Source: Mucilaginibacter ginsenosidivorax (GTDB lineage: Bacteria; Bacteroidota; Bacteroidia; Sphingobacteriales; Sphingobacteriaceae). Taken from it: a stretch of DNA of 64,000 nucleotides. Below, piece after piece: positions 17,256 through 26,060 of this stretch (positions within the stretch are counted from its first letter, which is position 1; the number at the start of each line of letters is the position of its first letter). A program made the translations under genes and the position numbers. The stretch spans positions 5,518,001-5,582,000 of the forward strand of contig NZ_CP042437.1 of NCBI RefSeq assembly GCF_007971525.1, given 5' to 3'. The notes under the pieces are model-generated. The model ran no database searches, was not told the DNA's origin, and worked only from the letters and a program-made list of their open reading frames with translations.

Positions 17256-17592
17256 AATGAAGCCCTGCCGGCCAAACGAGGATATCTTACAAAAAAATGC
17301 GGATTTGTCGAACCAATAGTCATTTACTCCACAATAATCACGTCATTATAAAAAGAAAGCAAAGGTAAGCTTAGTCGGTTACTTGATTATTTTTAACTTA
17401 AAAGGGATATAGTTTACAATGAATGAGGCTTGCAGGTTGAATAAGGCAATTATTTAACTTTAGATAAACTTATTGAACTAAATTACGATAGCTATCGTAT
17501 AAAAACGGGATTACGGCCCCAGGACAGCCTAAAATACATGGATATAGGGATTTGTCCTTTTTGATACATAACGGTCCGTTTAAAGTTTGCAT
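17256..17592. promoter_or_regulatory. Intergenic region with a perfect 16-bp palindrome
   Basis: The divergent region between the Hsp70-like gene and the beta-helix lipoprotein gene. A perfect palindrome, TACGATAGCTATCGTA, lies at 17484-17499, about 94 bases upstream of the lipoprotein start. Its size and position fit a dimeric repressor or activator site. No neighbouring regulator gene is evident. Confidence 0.5.
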
Positions 17593-18975
17593 ATGAGAAA
17601 TAAAAATTACCTTATTCGTTTATTAGGCGCTGCATTGGTTTTATCGTCTTTTACGATGTGTACCAAGAGTTTAAATAAAATTGAGGCACCGGCTATAGCA
17701 GCTCCCGGTCAGGATAGCGTTAACTTAAATTTAAAAGCCCAGGCTGTAACTCCTTATACATACACGGTGCAACCTACCGAATGGATGGTTGACGGTACTA
17801 AGATACCTGCGGGGGCTGTAATATATATTCCTGCCGGCAAAAGGGGCGCCTTACTGCTAAAAAATATTAAAGGGACGGCTGCAGCGCCTATCACCATTGT
17901 CAACAAAGGTGGTAAAGTGACCATTTCTGCAGATATTACGGCATCGTACGGATTTAAGACCCAAAACTCCCAGTTTTTTAAAGTGTTGGGCAACGGAACA
18001 CCGGGTATTGCCTATGGGTTTGATGTAAACGGAGGCAATATCGGCATGACGATGGATGATCTGAGCACGGATTTTGAGATTGCCAATGTTGAAGTAAGGA
18101 ATAGCGGCTTCGCCGGGATTATGGCGAAAACCGATCCATCGTGCGATGCCGCAACCTGGCGTGGCCATTTTACCATGAAAAACGTGATTATTCATAATAA
18201 CTATGTTCACAAAACGGGCGGCGAAGGGCTATATGTAGGCAATTCTTTCTATGCCGATGGGGTGTCAATTTCATGCGGCACAGTTTTGCCTCATGATGTG
18301 GTAAACGTTAAAGTATACCAAAACCTTACCGATTCTACCGGTAGCGAAGGAATACAGGTTGGCAGCGCAACTTCGGGCTGCCAGATTTATAGCAACACGG
18401 TAAAAAATCCGGGAGTTAGCCCATTTTCGGCCTACCAGGATAACGGCATCCAGATAGGCGAAGGTACCGGGGGCAGGTGCTTTAACAATATAGTAAGAAA
18501 CGCGCCGGGCAACGGCATCATTGTGCTTGGCCTTGGCGATAATGTAGTGTTTAATAACTACATCCTTAACTCAAAATCATATGGCATTTTTGCCGATTCC
18601 AGGTATACCCCAGGGCCTCATTTTCAATTTATTAATAACACCATCATCGCTTCGGCATTAGGGGGCATCAAATTAAACTCCGAAACTATCCCCATGAATA
18701 CGGTTATCAATAATGTTATTATACAACCAGCATCAGTACAACCAATAATCAGAAAAAGCAGCAGCGTTAAACTAACCGCTTCAAATAATTATACAGGTAC
18801 CGACGTAAACGCCTGTAAATTTGTAAACTATACCGGTGGCAATTTTCATTTGCTGTCGTCGTCTCCGCTTATCAATAAGGGGGCAAACGTGTTATCATAT
18901 GGCGTAAGCTTTGATTATTACGGTGCTAAGCGGCCGTCGGGTGTTGCTTTTGAAATTGGGGCTACGGAGTATTGA
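17593..18975 (+). CDS. Parallel beta-helix lipoprotein
   Basis: A 460-residue exported protein. The ATG at 17593 is preferred over an in-frame TTG six bases upstream. The signal peptide ends in SSFTMC with Cys23 as a likely lipidation site, so outer-membrane anchoring is expected. From about residue 130 it shows repeated strands with NN, NNI and GI turns (for example VIIHNNYVHKTGGEGLYVG), typical of right-handed beta-helices (PbH1). The C-terminal DYYGAKRPSG...EIGATEY matches a common closing motif in such Bacteroidetes proteins. The fold is shared by polysaccharide lyases and depolymerases; no catalytic site was identified. Confidence 0.82.
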   Translation: MRNKNYLIRLLGAALVLSSFTMCTKSLNKIEAPAIAAPGQDSVNLNLKAQAVTPYTYTVQPTEWMVDGTKIPAGAVIYIPAGKRGALLLKNIKGTAAAPITIVNKGGKVTISADITASYGFKTQNSQFFKVLGNGTPGIAYGFDVNGGNIGMTMDDLSTDFEIANVEVRNSGFAGIMAKTDPSCDAATWRGHFTMKNVIIHNNYVHKTGGEGLYVGNSFYADGVSISCGTVLPHDVVNVKVYQNLTDSTGSEGIQVGSATSGCQIYSNTVKNPGVSPFSAYQDNGIQIGEGTGGRCFNNIVRNAPGNGIIVLGLGDNVVFNNYILNSKSYGIFADSRYTPGPHFQFINNTIIASALGGIKLNSETIPMNTVINNVIIQPASVQPIIRKSSSVKLTASNNYTGTDVNACKFVNYTGGNFHLLSSSPLINKGANVLSYGVSFDYYGAKRPSGVAFEIGATEY

Positions 18976-19124
18976 GGTTGGCATACTGCAGATAAAGCAT
19001 AGTGCCGAAGAGGTTAAGGCTGTGGCGGTTATTAATTGATTGTTAAACTGACACGGCGATAAATGAGCTCATTGTTATAACCCACACCTCGTCGGCCACT
19101 GCGGTGCTAAGAGAGGGCTAAGCA

Positions 19125-19718
19125 TTATATGGCTTCTTTCTTTAGTGACAATAACCGGCGTCCTTCCATCGTCATTTTTATTCCGTAAAAAGATGTAGAA
19201 ATTGCACAACACATTGCTACTACCGCGTTTATCAGATTTCGGTCTGCATTGGTTTTTAAAATGAATGTCATCCCTAAAATAGCAACTAATGTAGTCCAGG
19301 TGCCCATAAAATAATCGAATTTACGCCTGAATACTTTAGCTAACGGAAAGAAGTGAAGCCCAACGATGAGAGCGATTGAAGAAATGAATAAATAATCCAT
19401 TTTTATATTTACCAAAATGTTTTTTGCCAACAAAATTGCCAATCCTTCTATCGCGAATATGAGCATGAACCCCTTTCCTCTCTTCTTTTCATCATCACCA
19501 ATGGCGCTTTCATCCGGCAATTCCTTTCTGAAATTTTTAAAGACGAAAAAGTTATATAACAGTATAATAATTCCTAATGCGAAAATACCCTCTGCTAAAG
19601 ATAGATAGGTATTACGATAACTAACTACAGCTATAGTAGTCCATATAAAAGTATTTAATATCATAAATGACATACCATTTATCGGTCTGTCTATATCAGC
19701 TTTGGTAACAGCCTGCAT
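19125..19718 (-). CDS. Hypothetical polytopic membrane protein, 197 aa
   Basis: Function not recognised. About six hydrophobic segments (roughly 17-35, 42-60, 86-103, 108-125, 140-156 and 163-180) are arranged in pairs with short loops. A charged loop rich in Asp, Glu, Lys and Arg (about 65-85) lies between helices 2 and 3. It stands alone, and the base composition matches its surroundings. Confidence 0.6.
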   Translation of the reverse strand: MQAVTKADIDRPINGMSFMILNTFIWTTIAVVSYRNTYLSLAEGIFALGIIILLYNFFVFKNFRKELPDESAIGDDEKKRGKGFMLIFAIEGLAILLAKNILVNIKMDYLFISSIALIVGLHFFPLAKVFRRKFDYFMGTWTTLVAILGMTFILKTNADRNLINAVVAMCCAISTSFYGIKMTMEGRRLLSLKKEAI

Positions 19719-20066
19719 ATTGAATTAGTAGATCGGTTTGAGTTTCGACTGAACTTTTTGCGATAAATATACTATAATTTCGTTTGTACGATAACCTCTT
19801 CAAGTATTATTTAGAAAATGGATTTTAAATAGAGACCTGCTTTAACGATTATGTAGTGGATAGGTGAGAGGCGACTTTATGGTGGTTAACCTGCGTTCAA
19901 CCAGCCGTCAAAAAACGAAAGCTTTCCCTTCCTCACATCCCCTTTGTTTGTAAGGATAACGCCCTGTTTTAATGATTATTGCGCTCGAAAAAATATAGTT
20001 TAAAAACGGCATTTTGATAGGTTATACCTTATATTTTTGGCTGCATATACCAAAAATAAACCCCAT
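19719..20066. other. Intergenic region upstream of the rifamycin phosphotransferase gene
   Basis: About 350 bases, AT-rich, with no repeat recognised. A TATTTTTG box at 20032-20039 resembles the Bacteroidetes -7 element (TAnnTTTG). A TTTG lies at 20013-20016, but the spacing of 15 bases is shorter than usual, so a promoter here is tentative. If it is used, translation must start at 20067 rather than the in-frame TTG at 20037. Confidence 0.35.
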
Positions 20067-22721
20067 ATGATGCCTGAAAATAAACTTAGCCCGGCAAAAA
20101 AATCATCCAAATATGTACTCAGTTTCCGGGAGATTAACAAATCGATGCTCATGCTTGCAGGAGGCAAGGGCGCTAACCTGGGCGAACTTTGCCGGATTGA
20201 GCAAATACAGGTGCCCGGCGGTTTTTGCGTTACCACCGAAGCGTATAAAAAAATAACCGGGAGTAATACGGAGCTTATGAGCTTGCTGGATGAATTAATT
20301 CATTTTAAGGCTGATGACGGGGAAAGTATCGGCACTATTTGCGCTAAGATCCGCAGGGTTATAGAAGCGATAGCTATTGCAGGGGATATAGTCCACGAGA
20401 TTACGGAGCACCTGGCAAAGTTTGGGAAACAAGATGCCTTCGCTGTACGCTCGAGCGCTACCGCGGAAGACCTGCCAACGGCGTCCTTTGCAGGGCAGCA
20501 GGATACTTATTTGAATATTATTGGCCAGGAGGCAATTCTAAAGCATATTAGCAAATGCTGGGCGTCGCTGTTTACAGATAGGGCAGTAATTTACCGTATC
20601 CAAAACGGCTTCGATCATCGTAAAGTGCAGCTGGCAGTGGTTGTTCAGCAGATGGTGTTTCCGCACGCAGCAGGAATTATATTTACTGCCGACCCTGTCT
20701 CCGGTAACAGGAAGGTTCTATCTATTGATGCCGGCTTCGGCCTTGGCGAGGCTATGGTAGCCGGCCTGGTGAATGCAGATAATTACAAACTATGCAATGG
20801 TGAGATTATTGATAAAAAGATTGCGGCAAAGAAACTGGCTATCTATACGTTAAAACACGGCGGTACCCAAGAGCAGGAGATTGAGCCTGGGTGGCAAAAC
20901 AGGCAAGCGCTGACCGATGAACAGATTTTACAGCTGGAAATAATTGGCAGAAAAATTGAAAAACATTTCGGCTACCCGCAGGATATTGAATGGTGTTTGG
21001 CTGATGGTGAATTTTATATTGTACAAAGCAGGCCAATCACCACCCTGTACCCAATCCCCGAAGGGAATGAACAGGGAAATCACGTCTATGTATCTGTCGG
21101 GCATCAACAAATGATGACGGATGCTATGAAACCGTTGGGATTGTCGCTGTGGCAGTTAACAGCCTTTAGGCCGATGTTTAAAGCCGCCGGAAGATTGTTT
21201 GTGGATATTACAGACAACCTAAGCACGCCCGCAGGCCAAAAAATGATAATAGACGCCATGGGCGCGCACGATCCGCTTATAAAACACGCGCTGGTTACCA
21301 TTGTGGAGCGGGGCGATTTCATAAAATTGTTACCAAATGATAAACAGGACCCCGCCGCTATTATCAACAGTACAGGCAAATCGTTCGCAGATATCCTGGG
21401 GCAAGTTGAAAACGACCCGGCAATTGTTGCTGATTTGATAACAAGTAACCAGCTATCAGTAAAAGAGTTGAAATATAATATTCAGGCAATATCAGGACCC
21501 GGGTTGTTTGATTTTATTGTGCAGGATGATCAGCAGGCAAAAAAAAATTTATTCGCCCCGCAAAACAGGGGGGCTATTATGGCTTCGATGGATGCCTTAT
21601 GGTGGATTAACGAAAATATTAAAAACTGGTTAGGCGATAAAAACGCGGCTGATACGCTTGCCCAATCGGCACCAAATAATATTACATCAGAAATGGGACT
21701 GGAGCTATTGAACGTAGCAGACGTGATACGGCCTTATCCCCAGGTGATTGAATATTTACAACAGGCAAAGGATGATAATTTTTTGGATGGCCTGGTCAAT
21801 TTGGATGGCGGGAAGGAAGCCCTGTACGCTATTGAAACTTACCTGGACAAATATGGGATGCGCTGCGCCGGCGAAATAGACATTACCAAAACCCGCTGGA
21901 GCGAAAAACCAGGTACACTTATCCCCATCCTCCTCGGCAATATCAAAAACTTTGAGCCTGGCGCCGGCAAGTGCAAGTTTGAACTGGGGCGGCAGGAGGC
22001 TTTAAAAAAAGAGGCAGAAATATTAAATAGGTTAAAGCAATTACCGGATGGAGAGCAGAAAGCCGATGAGACAAAACAAATGATTAGCCTGCTGCGCAAT
22101 TTTGCAGGTTATCGCGAGTATCCAAAATACGGTATAATCAGCCGTTCTTTTGTTTATAAGCAGGCTTTAATGAAGGAAGCCGAAAAATTGGTGCAAGCGG
22201 GAATAATTAACGAAAAAGAAGACATCTACTACCTTACTTTCCAGGAATTGCGCGAAGTGGTACGCACCAATAAACTGGATTACCAGCTAATTGGCAAACG
22301 AAAAGAGGAGCATAAAATAAATGAAAAACTAAACCCGCCGCGTGTTATTACCTCTGATGGAGAGATTATTTCAGGGAAATACAACAGCGAAAACCTCCCG
22401 GCCGGTGCCATTGCCGGCCTGGCGGTGTCGTCGGGAATTATAGAGGGACGCGCCCGCGTTATTTTAGAGATGGAAAACGCCGTGCTGGAAGATGGCGATA
22501 TATTAGTAACCACATTTACCGACCCCAGCTGGACACCGCTGTTTGTATCCATTAGGGGCCTGGTAACCGAAGTTGGCGGCCTGATGACGCACGGCGCGGT
22601 CATAGCACGCGAGTATGGACTGCCGGCAGTGGTAGGAGTGGAACAGGCTACCAAACTCATCAAAAACGGGCAACGCATCAGGGTAAACGGAACGGACGGG
22701 TATATAGAGGTTCTTTTTTAA
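20067..22721 (+). CDS. rph: Rifamycin phosphotransferase-like protein (PEP-synthase superfamily)
   Basis: Predicted to transfer the beta-phosphate of ATP to rifamycins. Of 884 residues from the ATG at 20067 (an upstream in-frame TTG is less likely), the order is an ATP-grasp domain (PPDK N-terminal type: GGKGANLGEL, VRSSATAEDLPTASFAGQQ, DIEWCLADGEFYIVQSRP), a middle domain opening with VYVSVGHQQMMTDAMKPLG, and a C-terminal swivelling phosphohistidine domain. The last carries THGAVIAREYGLPAVVGV with the catalytic His at about 842. The PEP/pyruvate-binding TIM barrel of true PEP synthase is absent, which separates Rph from PpsA. The middle-domain opening closely matches known Rph proteins. It is probably intrinsic; no mobile element is nearby. 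Confidence 0.86.
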   Translation: MMPENKLSPAKKSSKYVLSFREINKSMLMLAGGKGANLGELCRIEQIQVPGGFCVTTEAYKKITGSNTELMSLLDELIHFKADDGESIGTICAKIRRVIEAIAIAGDIVHEITEHLAKFGKQDAFAVRSSATAEDLPTASFAGQQDTYLNIIGQEAILKHISKCWASLFTDRAVIYRIQNGFDHRKVQLAVVVQQMVFPHAAGIIFTADPVSGNRKVLSIDAGFGLGEAMVAGLVNADNYKLCNGEIIDKKIAAKKLAIYTLKHGGTQEQEIEPGWQNRQALTDEQILQLEIIGRKIEKHFGYPQDIEWCLADGEFYIVQSRPITTLYPIPEGNEQGNHVYVSVGHQQMMTDAMKPLGLSLWQLTAFRPMFKAAGRLFVDITDNLSTPAGQKMIIDAMGAHDPLIKHALVTIVERGDFIKLLPNDKQDPAAIINSTGKSFADILGQVENDPAIVADLITSNQLSVKELKYNIQAISGPGLFDFIVQDDQQAKKNLFAPQNRGAIMASMDALWWINENIKNWLGDKNAADTLAQSAPNNITSEMGLELLNVADVIRPYPQVIEYLQQAKDDNFLDGLVNLDGGKEALYAIETYLDKYGMRCAGEIDITKTRWSEKPGTLIPILLGNIKNFEPGAGKCKFELGRQEALKKEAEILNRLKQLPDGEQKADETKQMISLLRNFAGYREYPKYGIISRSFVYKQALMKEAEKLVQAGIINEKEDIYYLTFQELREVVRTNKLDYQLIGKRKEEHKINEKLNPPRVITSDGEIISGKYNSENLPAGAIAGLAVSSGIIEGRARVILEMENAVLEDGDILVTTFTDPSWTPLFVSIRGLVTEVGGLMTHGAVIAREYGLPAVVGVEQATKLIKNGQRIRVNGTDGYIEVLF

Positions 22722-22800
22722 ACGCAGCACCTGGCAATTGAGGATAACCAATTCGTGGCTCTGTTTTTGCCTTCCATTAATAAATAATAACAGCCTGTTA

Positions 22801-23535
22801 ATGGACATCTATAATATATTCACCTCAAAAATTCCCGCTTCGATGATGGAGTTTGACCCGAGGCAGAAAAAACTAATAACTTTTTTAAATCCGCACTCCT
22901 ATAAGTTAGCCTTTAATGCCCCTGAATTGTTCGAGAAATTTGACTGGATAGCACCCGACGGAATATTAATAGTGCTCATTTTAAATTTATTTAAAGCAAC
23001 AGCCTTTAAAATAAAACGTTTTTCGTGCGACATGACTTCCGTGGCGCCATTTGTTTTTGACATAGCTGTAAAAAATCAACTAAGTGTGTATTTTTTAGGC
23101 GCCGACGAGGAAAGCATTACCGACACCGTTAAGACGTTTAAAAAAGAATATCCTTTGCTGCCCATAGCAGGCTATCGGAACGGGTATTTTGATACTTATG
23201 CCAACAGGTGGAGTGCTATTGATAATATAGTAAGCTTAAACCCTGATATTGTTTTTGTTGGGATGGGAGTTATTTTACAGGAAACAATGGCCTTGAATTT
23301 AAGATCGAGAGGTTATAGCGGTGCAATTTACACCTGCGGCGGCTTTTTGCACCAAAGCAAACATGAAATTAATTTTTATCCTAATTTTATCAACAGGCTT
23401 AATTTACGTTTTATCTATCGTAGTTATAAGGAAGGTGGTTTTTTTTCGCGTTCCATGAAAACCTACCCTGCCTTTTGTTACCTTATGGTGCGCCGTATAG
23501 TTAAACAAACTTTTAATTTAAAATATAAATCCTGA
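22801..23535 (+). CDS. WecG/TagA/CpsF-family glycosyltransferase
   Basis: Transfers a sugar (such as ManNAc or ManNAcA) from UDP to a lipid-linked intermediate in polysaccharide synthesis. The ATG at 22801 is preferred over a longer frame starting at 22738, giving 244 residues. The family's WIAPDGILIV (about 49-58), YFLGADEES, the PDIVFVGMGVILQE block and ACGG-like YTCGGFLHQ are all visible. It follows rph by 79 bases on the same strand; a functional link is not evident, and no other polysaccharide genes are adjacent. Confidence 0.85.
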   Translation: MDIYNIFTSKIPASMMEFDPRQKKLITFLNPHSYKLAFNAPELFEKFDWIAPDGILIVLILNLFKATAFKIKRFSCDMTSVAPFVFDIAVKNQLSVYFLGADEESITDTVKTFKKEYPLLPIAGYRNGYFDTYANRWSAIDNIVSLNPDIVFVGMGVILQETMALNLRSRGYSGAIYTCGGFLHQSKHEINFYPNFINRLNLRFIYRSYKEGGFFSRSMKTYPAFCYLMVRRIVKQTFNLKYKS

Positions 23536-23687
23536 AAGTAAATCAATTTCGTTTTTCGGTATATATTCTCTCTTGGGGGTATATAATTCTCCTATCGGGA
23601 AATGTTGGTTGTTTTTTACCTCACGTTTGTGTTTATCCCGTATAAAGCTTTCGTTGCGATATAAAAGTTGCTAACAAAAACAACCGG

Positions 23688-23888
23688 TTATGCCACTATA
23701 GAAAGCGGGCTTTTAACGGGGCTGGCAGAGACTGAGGAGATAGGAACTACCGGCGCAGAAGCAGCCGCAGCCTGCACCTGATTTTTTTTGAACGTAATTT
23801 TAAAACCCCTTTTCCAATACTTTTCAAATGTAACAACACTTAGTACATTGACAACTGATAGCAGCAGGCCGAATTTTTTATTGTTCAT
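23688..23888 (-). CDS. Small hypothetical protein, 66 aa
   Basis: A 66-codon frame with an ATG at 23888. The product has a hydrophobic N-terminus (LLLSVVNVLSVVTF), a basic middle, and a Ser/Pro/Ala/Val-rich tail. It could be a small membrane or exported peptide, but no family was recognised and nothing else supports translation. Confidence 0.35.
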   Translation of the reverse strand: MNNKKFGLLLSVVNVLSVVTFEKYWKRGFKITFKKNQVQAAAASAPVVPISSVSASPVKSPLSIVA

Positions 23889-23997
23889 GGTTCCAGTTAT
23901 AATAACACACCGTAGTTTATACGGTAGTTATACTATAAAGGTTACCATGTAAATAATTGTTAATAAAACAAGCCACCTACCATTAAGCTGGCCTGCA

Positions 23998-24357
23998 TCA
24001 GTTTAATAATTTATTTATAGTTAACACCAGCTTTTTTAAGTCGAAGGGCTTGGGAATATAAGCATCGTAATTAAAATTGACTAAATCAATTGCCGATTTG
24101 TGGTATGCAGACATAAGTATAACGGGGATATGACTGGTATCTTTATTGGTTTTAATCATTTTACAAATCTGGCCGCCGTTTAACCCGGGCATCATATAAT
24201 CGGTTAATACCAGGTCGGGCCCGTGAATTTTGATTAATTCGATAATATCATCGGTCCTTTCTACACCCTGAACGTCAAAATCGTATAAAACCAACGCAGT
24301 TTCCAATATGCTGCGGATATCGTCATCATCTTCTATTATAAGTATTTGTTTAGCCAT
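23998..24357 (-). CDS. Single-domain response regulator (CheY-like)
   Basis: A 119-residue receiver domain with no output domain. The acidic pair is in LIIEDDDDI (about 7-15), the phosphoacceptor Asp53 is in LVLTDYMMPG, the Ser/Thr is in VILMSAYH, and the Lys is in IPKPFDL. It lies 18 bases after a second receiver-domain gene, and the two are probably co-transcribed. Stand-alone receivers usually act by phosphotransfer or protein binding. No kinase is adjacent. Confidence 0.9.
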   Translation of the reverse strand: MAKQILIIEDDDDIRSILETALVLYDFDVQGVERTDDIIELIKIHGPDLVLTDYMMPGLNGGQICKMIKTNKDTSHIPVILMSAYHKSAIDLVNFNYDAYIPKPFDLKKLVLTINKLLN

Positions 24358-24375
24358 AATAAATTATTTCGGCTC

Positions 24376-24786
24376 TTAGTTGGCCTGAAAAATTGATTTT
24401 AAAGTGGGTACATCTATTGGCTTGGCCAAATAGGCCTCTACCCAGGGGTTACTCAATGATTTTAAAATATTATCGCGATCAATAGACGACGATAACATGT
24501 AAATTTTACTTTTGTAAATCGGTTCTATCTTTAGCTTTTTATACTCAAGTAAAAACTCCCATCCGTCCATCAAAGGCATCATAATATCAAGAAAAATATA
24601 GTCGGGCAGTTCATTAGGCTGCTTCTCTATTAAAAATTTCAGCCTGTTTATGGCTGTTAAGCCACTGTTGCAACTTTCAATATTGGAGTTATGTAAAACC
24701 CTTTTTACCACCAGTTTAAAAATAATGCTGTCGAGCTCTCCATCATCAATAACCATGATTTTAGGGATTGTATCCATGTTATCCAT
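24376..24786 (-). CDS. Single-domain response regulator (Rcp1-like)
   Basis: A receiver domain of 136 residues from the ATG at 24786; a longer frame would start from an upstream TTG at 24813. Acidic residues are in VIDDGELDS, the phosphoacceptor is about Asp67 in IFLDIMMPLMDGW, Ser is in YMLSSSID, and Lys is in YLAKPIDV. Length and loops resemble the Rcp1-type receivers that commonly pair with hybrid kinases or phytochromes. No kinase is in the neighbourhood. Confidence 0.88.
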   Translation of the reverse strand: MDNMDTIPKIMVIDDGELDSIIFKLVVKRVLHNSNIESCNSGLTAINRLKFLIEKQPNELPDYIFLDIMMPLMDGWEFLLEYKKLKIEPIYKSKIYMLSSSIDRDNILKSLSNPWVEAYLAKPIDVPTLKSIFQAN

Positions 24787-24896
24787 TGGGTTTTTAAACA
24801 CGCAATAAGGCAATATGTTTTGAAAAGATAATTGTTGTTCTTTGGCGAAAGTAAAATAGCCCCTGGGGTAAACTTTCCTTAGTTAATAATTATGGG

Positions 24897-24930
24897 CAAA
24901 AAAAAAGCTGCCCCGTTTAAAGGACAGCTT
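24897..24930 (-). terminator. Intrinsic terminator of the alpha/beta hydrolase gene
   Basis: On the reverse strand, aagctgtcc pairs with gg-gcagctt around a short loop and is followed by about nine T residues. It lies about 20 bases past the stop at 24950. Confidence 0.85.
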
Positions 24931-24949
24931 CTGCTTTGGAAAGATTTGT

Positions 24950-25771
24950 TTAAGCTTCAATAAAAGCCAAAAGGTCTTTATTAATGGTGTCGGCTTCGGT
25001 TGCCGGCATGCCATGAGGGAATCCCGGGTAAGATATCAAGGTGCCGTTTTTTAATAGTTTAGCAGCCTTTGCGCCCGAAATAGGGAACGGAACAATCTGG
25101 TCGTCTTCGCCATGCAAAACCAAAACCGGGATATCTACACTTTTAAGGTCTTCGGTAAAGTCGGTTTCCGAGAAGGCTTTAATACCGTCGTGCTGTGCTT
25201 TTACGCCGCCCATCATTCCCTGGCGCCACCAATTATCTTGAATGCCCGGTTTTACGGTTGCGCCTTCGCGGTTATAGCCATAAAAGGGTACGGTAAAATC
25301 TTTAAAGTATTGGGCGCGGTTAAATGCCGTACCCTGACGTATCTCGTCAAATATAGCCATCGGTACACCTTCTGGGTTGTTTTCTGTTTGAACCATCAGG
25401 GGCGTAACCGCGCTGATGAGTACAACTTTGGCCACACGGCTTTTGCCCAGGTTGGCAGCGTAATGAATAGCTTCGCCGCCGCCTGTTGAGTGGCCAATAT
25501 GTACGGCATCTTTTAAATTCAATGCCTCGGTAAGCGCGGCCACGTCGGCTGCGTAGGTGTCCATATCGTGTCCATTGGCAGTTTGGCTCGATCTGCCATG
25601 ACCGCGGCGGTCATGGGCAATTACTCTGTAACCTTTTTTTAGGAAAAACATCATTTGTGCGTCCCAGTCGTCGCCGGATAATGGCCAGCCATGATGAAAT
25701 ACCAGCGGTTTTCCTGTACCCCAGTCTTTGTAATAAATTTCGGTTCCGTCTTTTGTGGTGATTGTGCTCAT
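24950..25771 (-). CDS. Alpha/beta hydrolase, non-haem chloroperoxidase/esterase type
   Basis: A cytosolic alpha/beta hydrolase of 273 residues. The oxyanion region HHGWPLSGDDWD, the GHGRSS strand end, the nucleophile elbow GHSTGG with Ser95, Asp224 in HGEDDQIVP, and His253 in FPHGMP form a full catalytic triad. The sequence resembles cofactor-free haloperoxidases (perhydrolases) such as CPO-type enzymes, which in cells mostly act as esterases. It is monocistronic, with its own terminator. The substrate is unknown. Confidence 0.9.
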   Translation of the reverse strand: MSTITTKDGTEIYYKDWGTGKPLVFHHGWPLSGDDWDAQMMFFLKKGYRVIAHDRRGHGRSSQTANGHDMDTYAADVAALTEALNLKDAVHIGHSTGGGEAIHYAANLGKSRVAKVVLISAVTPLMVQTENNPEGVPMAIFDEIRQGTAFNRAQYFKDFTVPFYGYNREGATVKPGIQDNWWRQGMMGGVKAQHDGIKAFSETDFTEDLKSVDIPVLVLHGEDDQIVPFPISGAKAAKLLKNGTLISYPGFPHGMPATEADTINKDLLAFIEA

Positions 25772-26060
25772 GTTTTCAATTTTTAAGTGATGTATTTGTT
25801 TTGTGATACAAATGTGCAGCTTTTTGAATTCAGCAACACTTGATATAGATTAAGAAATGATCATTTCAATGCAAAATTTTATATGATTTCTGCAGCGGAT
25901 GTATTTTGTGCTGAGAGGCCCCGCTCCAGCATTAAAAAAATACGTAAAACTACCTACGTAAATACCGTATTTTAACGGTTATAAGGCGCAAATCTATTGT
26001 CGATTTTTATTAAATATTAGCTTCATATCCAACACTTATTAATTTAACTTGACTTATATC
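25772..26060. promoter_or_regulatory. Divergent promoter region with repeated tacgtaaa boxes
   Basis: Between the hydrolase and the hydrolase-like peptidoglycan gene. tacgtaaa occurs at 25941-25948 and 25955-25962, 14 bases apart, followed by a related taccgta at 25963-25969. The spacing is under two helical turns. A dimeric regulator could bind here (inference). Confidence 0.4.

Noticed and set aside
20037..20066. TTG start ten codons upstream for the rifamycin phosphotransferase gene
   Set aside because: The TTG overlaps a possible -7 promoter box; the ATG at 20067 is the better start.
20067..22721. Call as phosphoenolpyruvate synthase
   Set aside because: The C-terminal PEP-binding barrel is missing and the swivelling His domain is at the very end, as in Rph.
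22738..22800. 21-codon upstream extension of the WecG-type gene
   Set aside because: The extension has no resemblance to the family and the ATG at 22801 gives the normal N-terminus.
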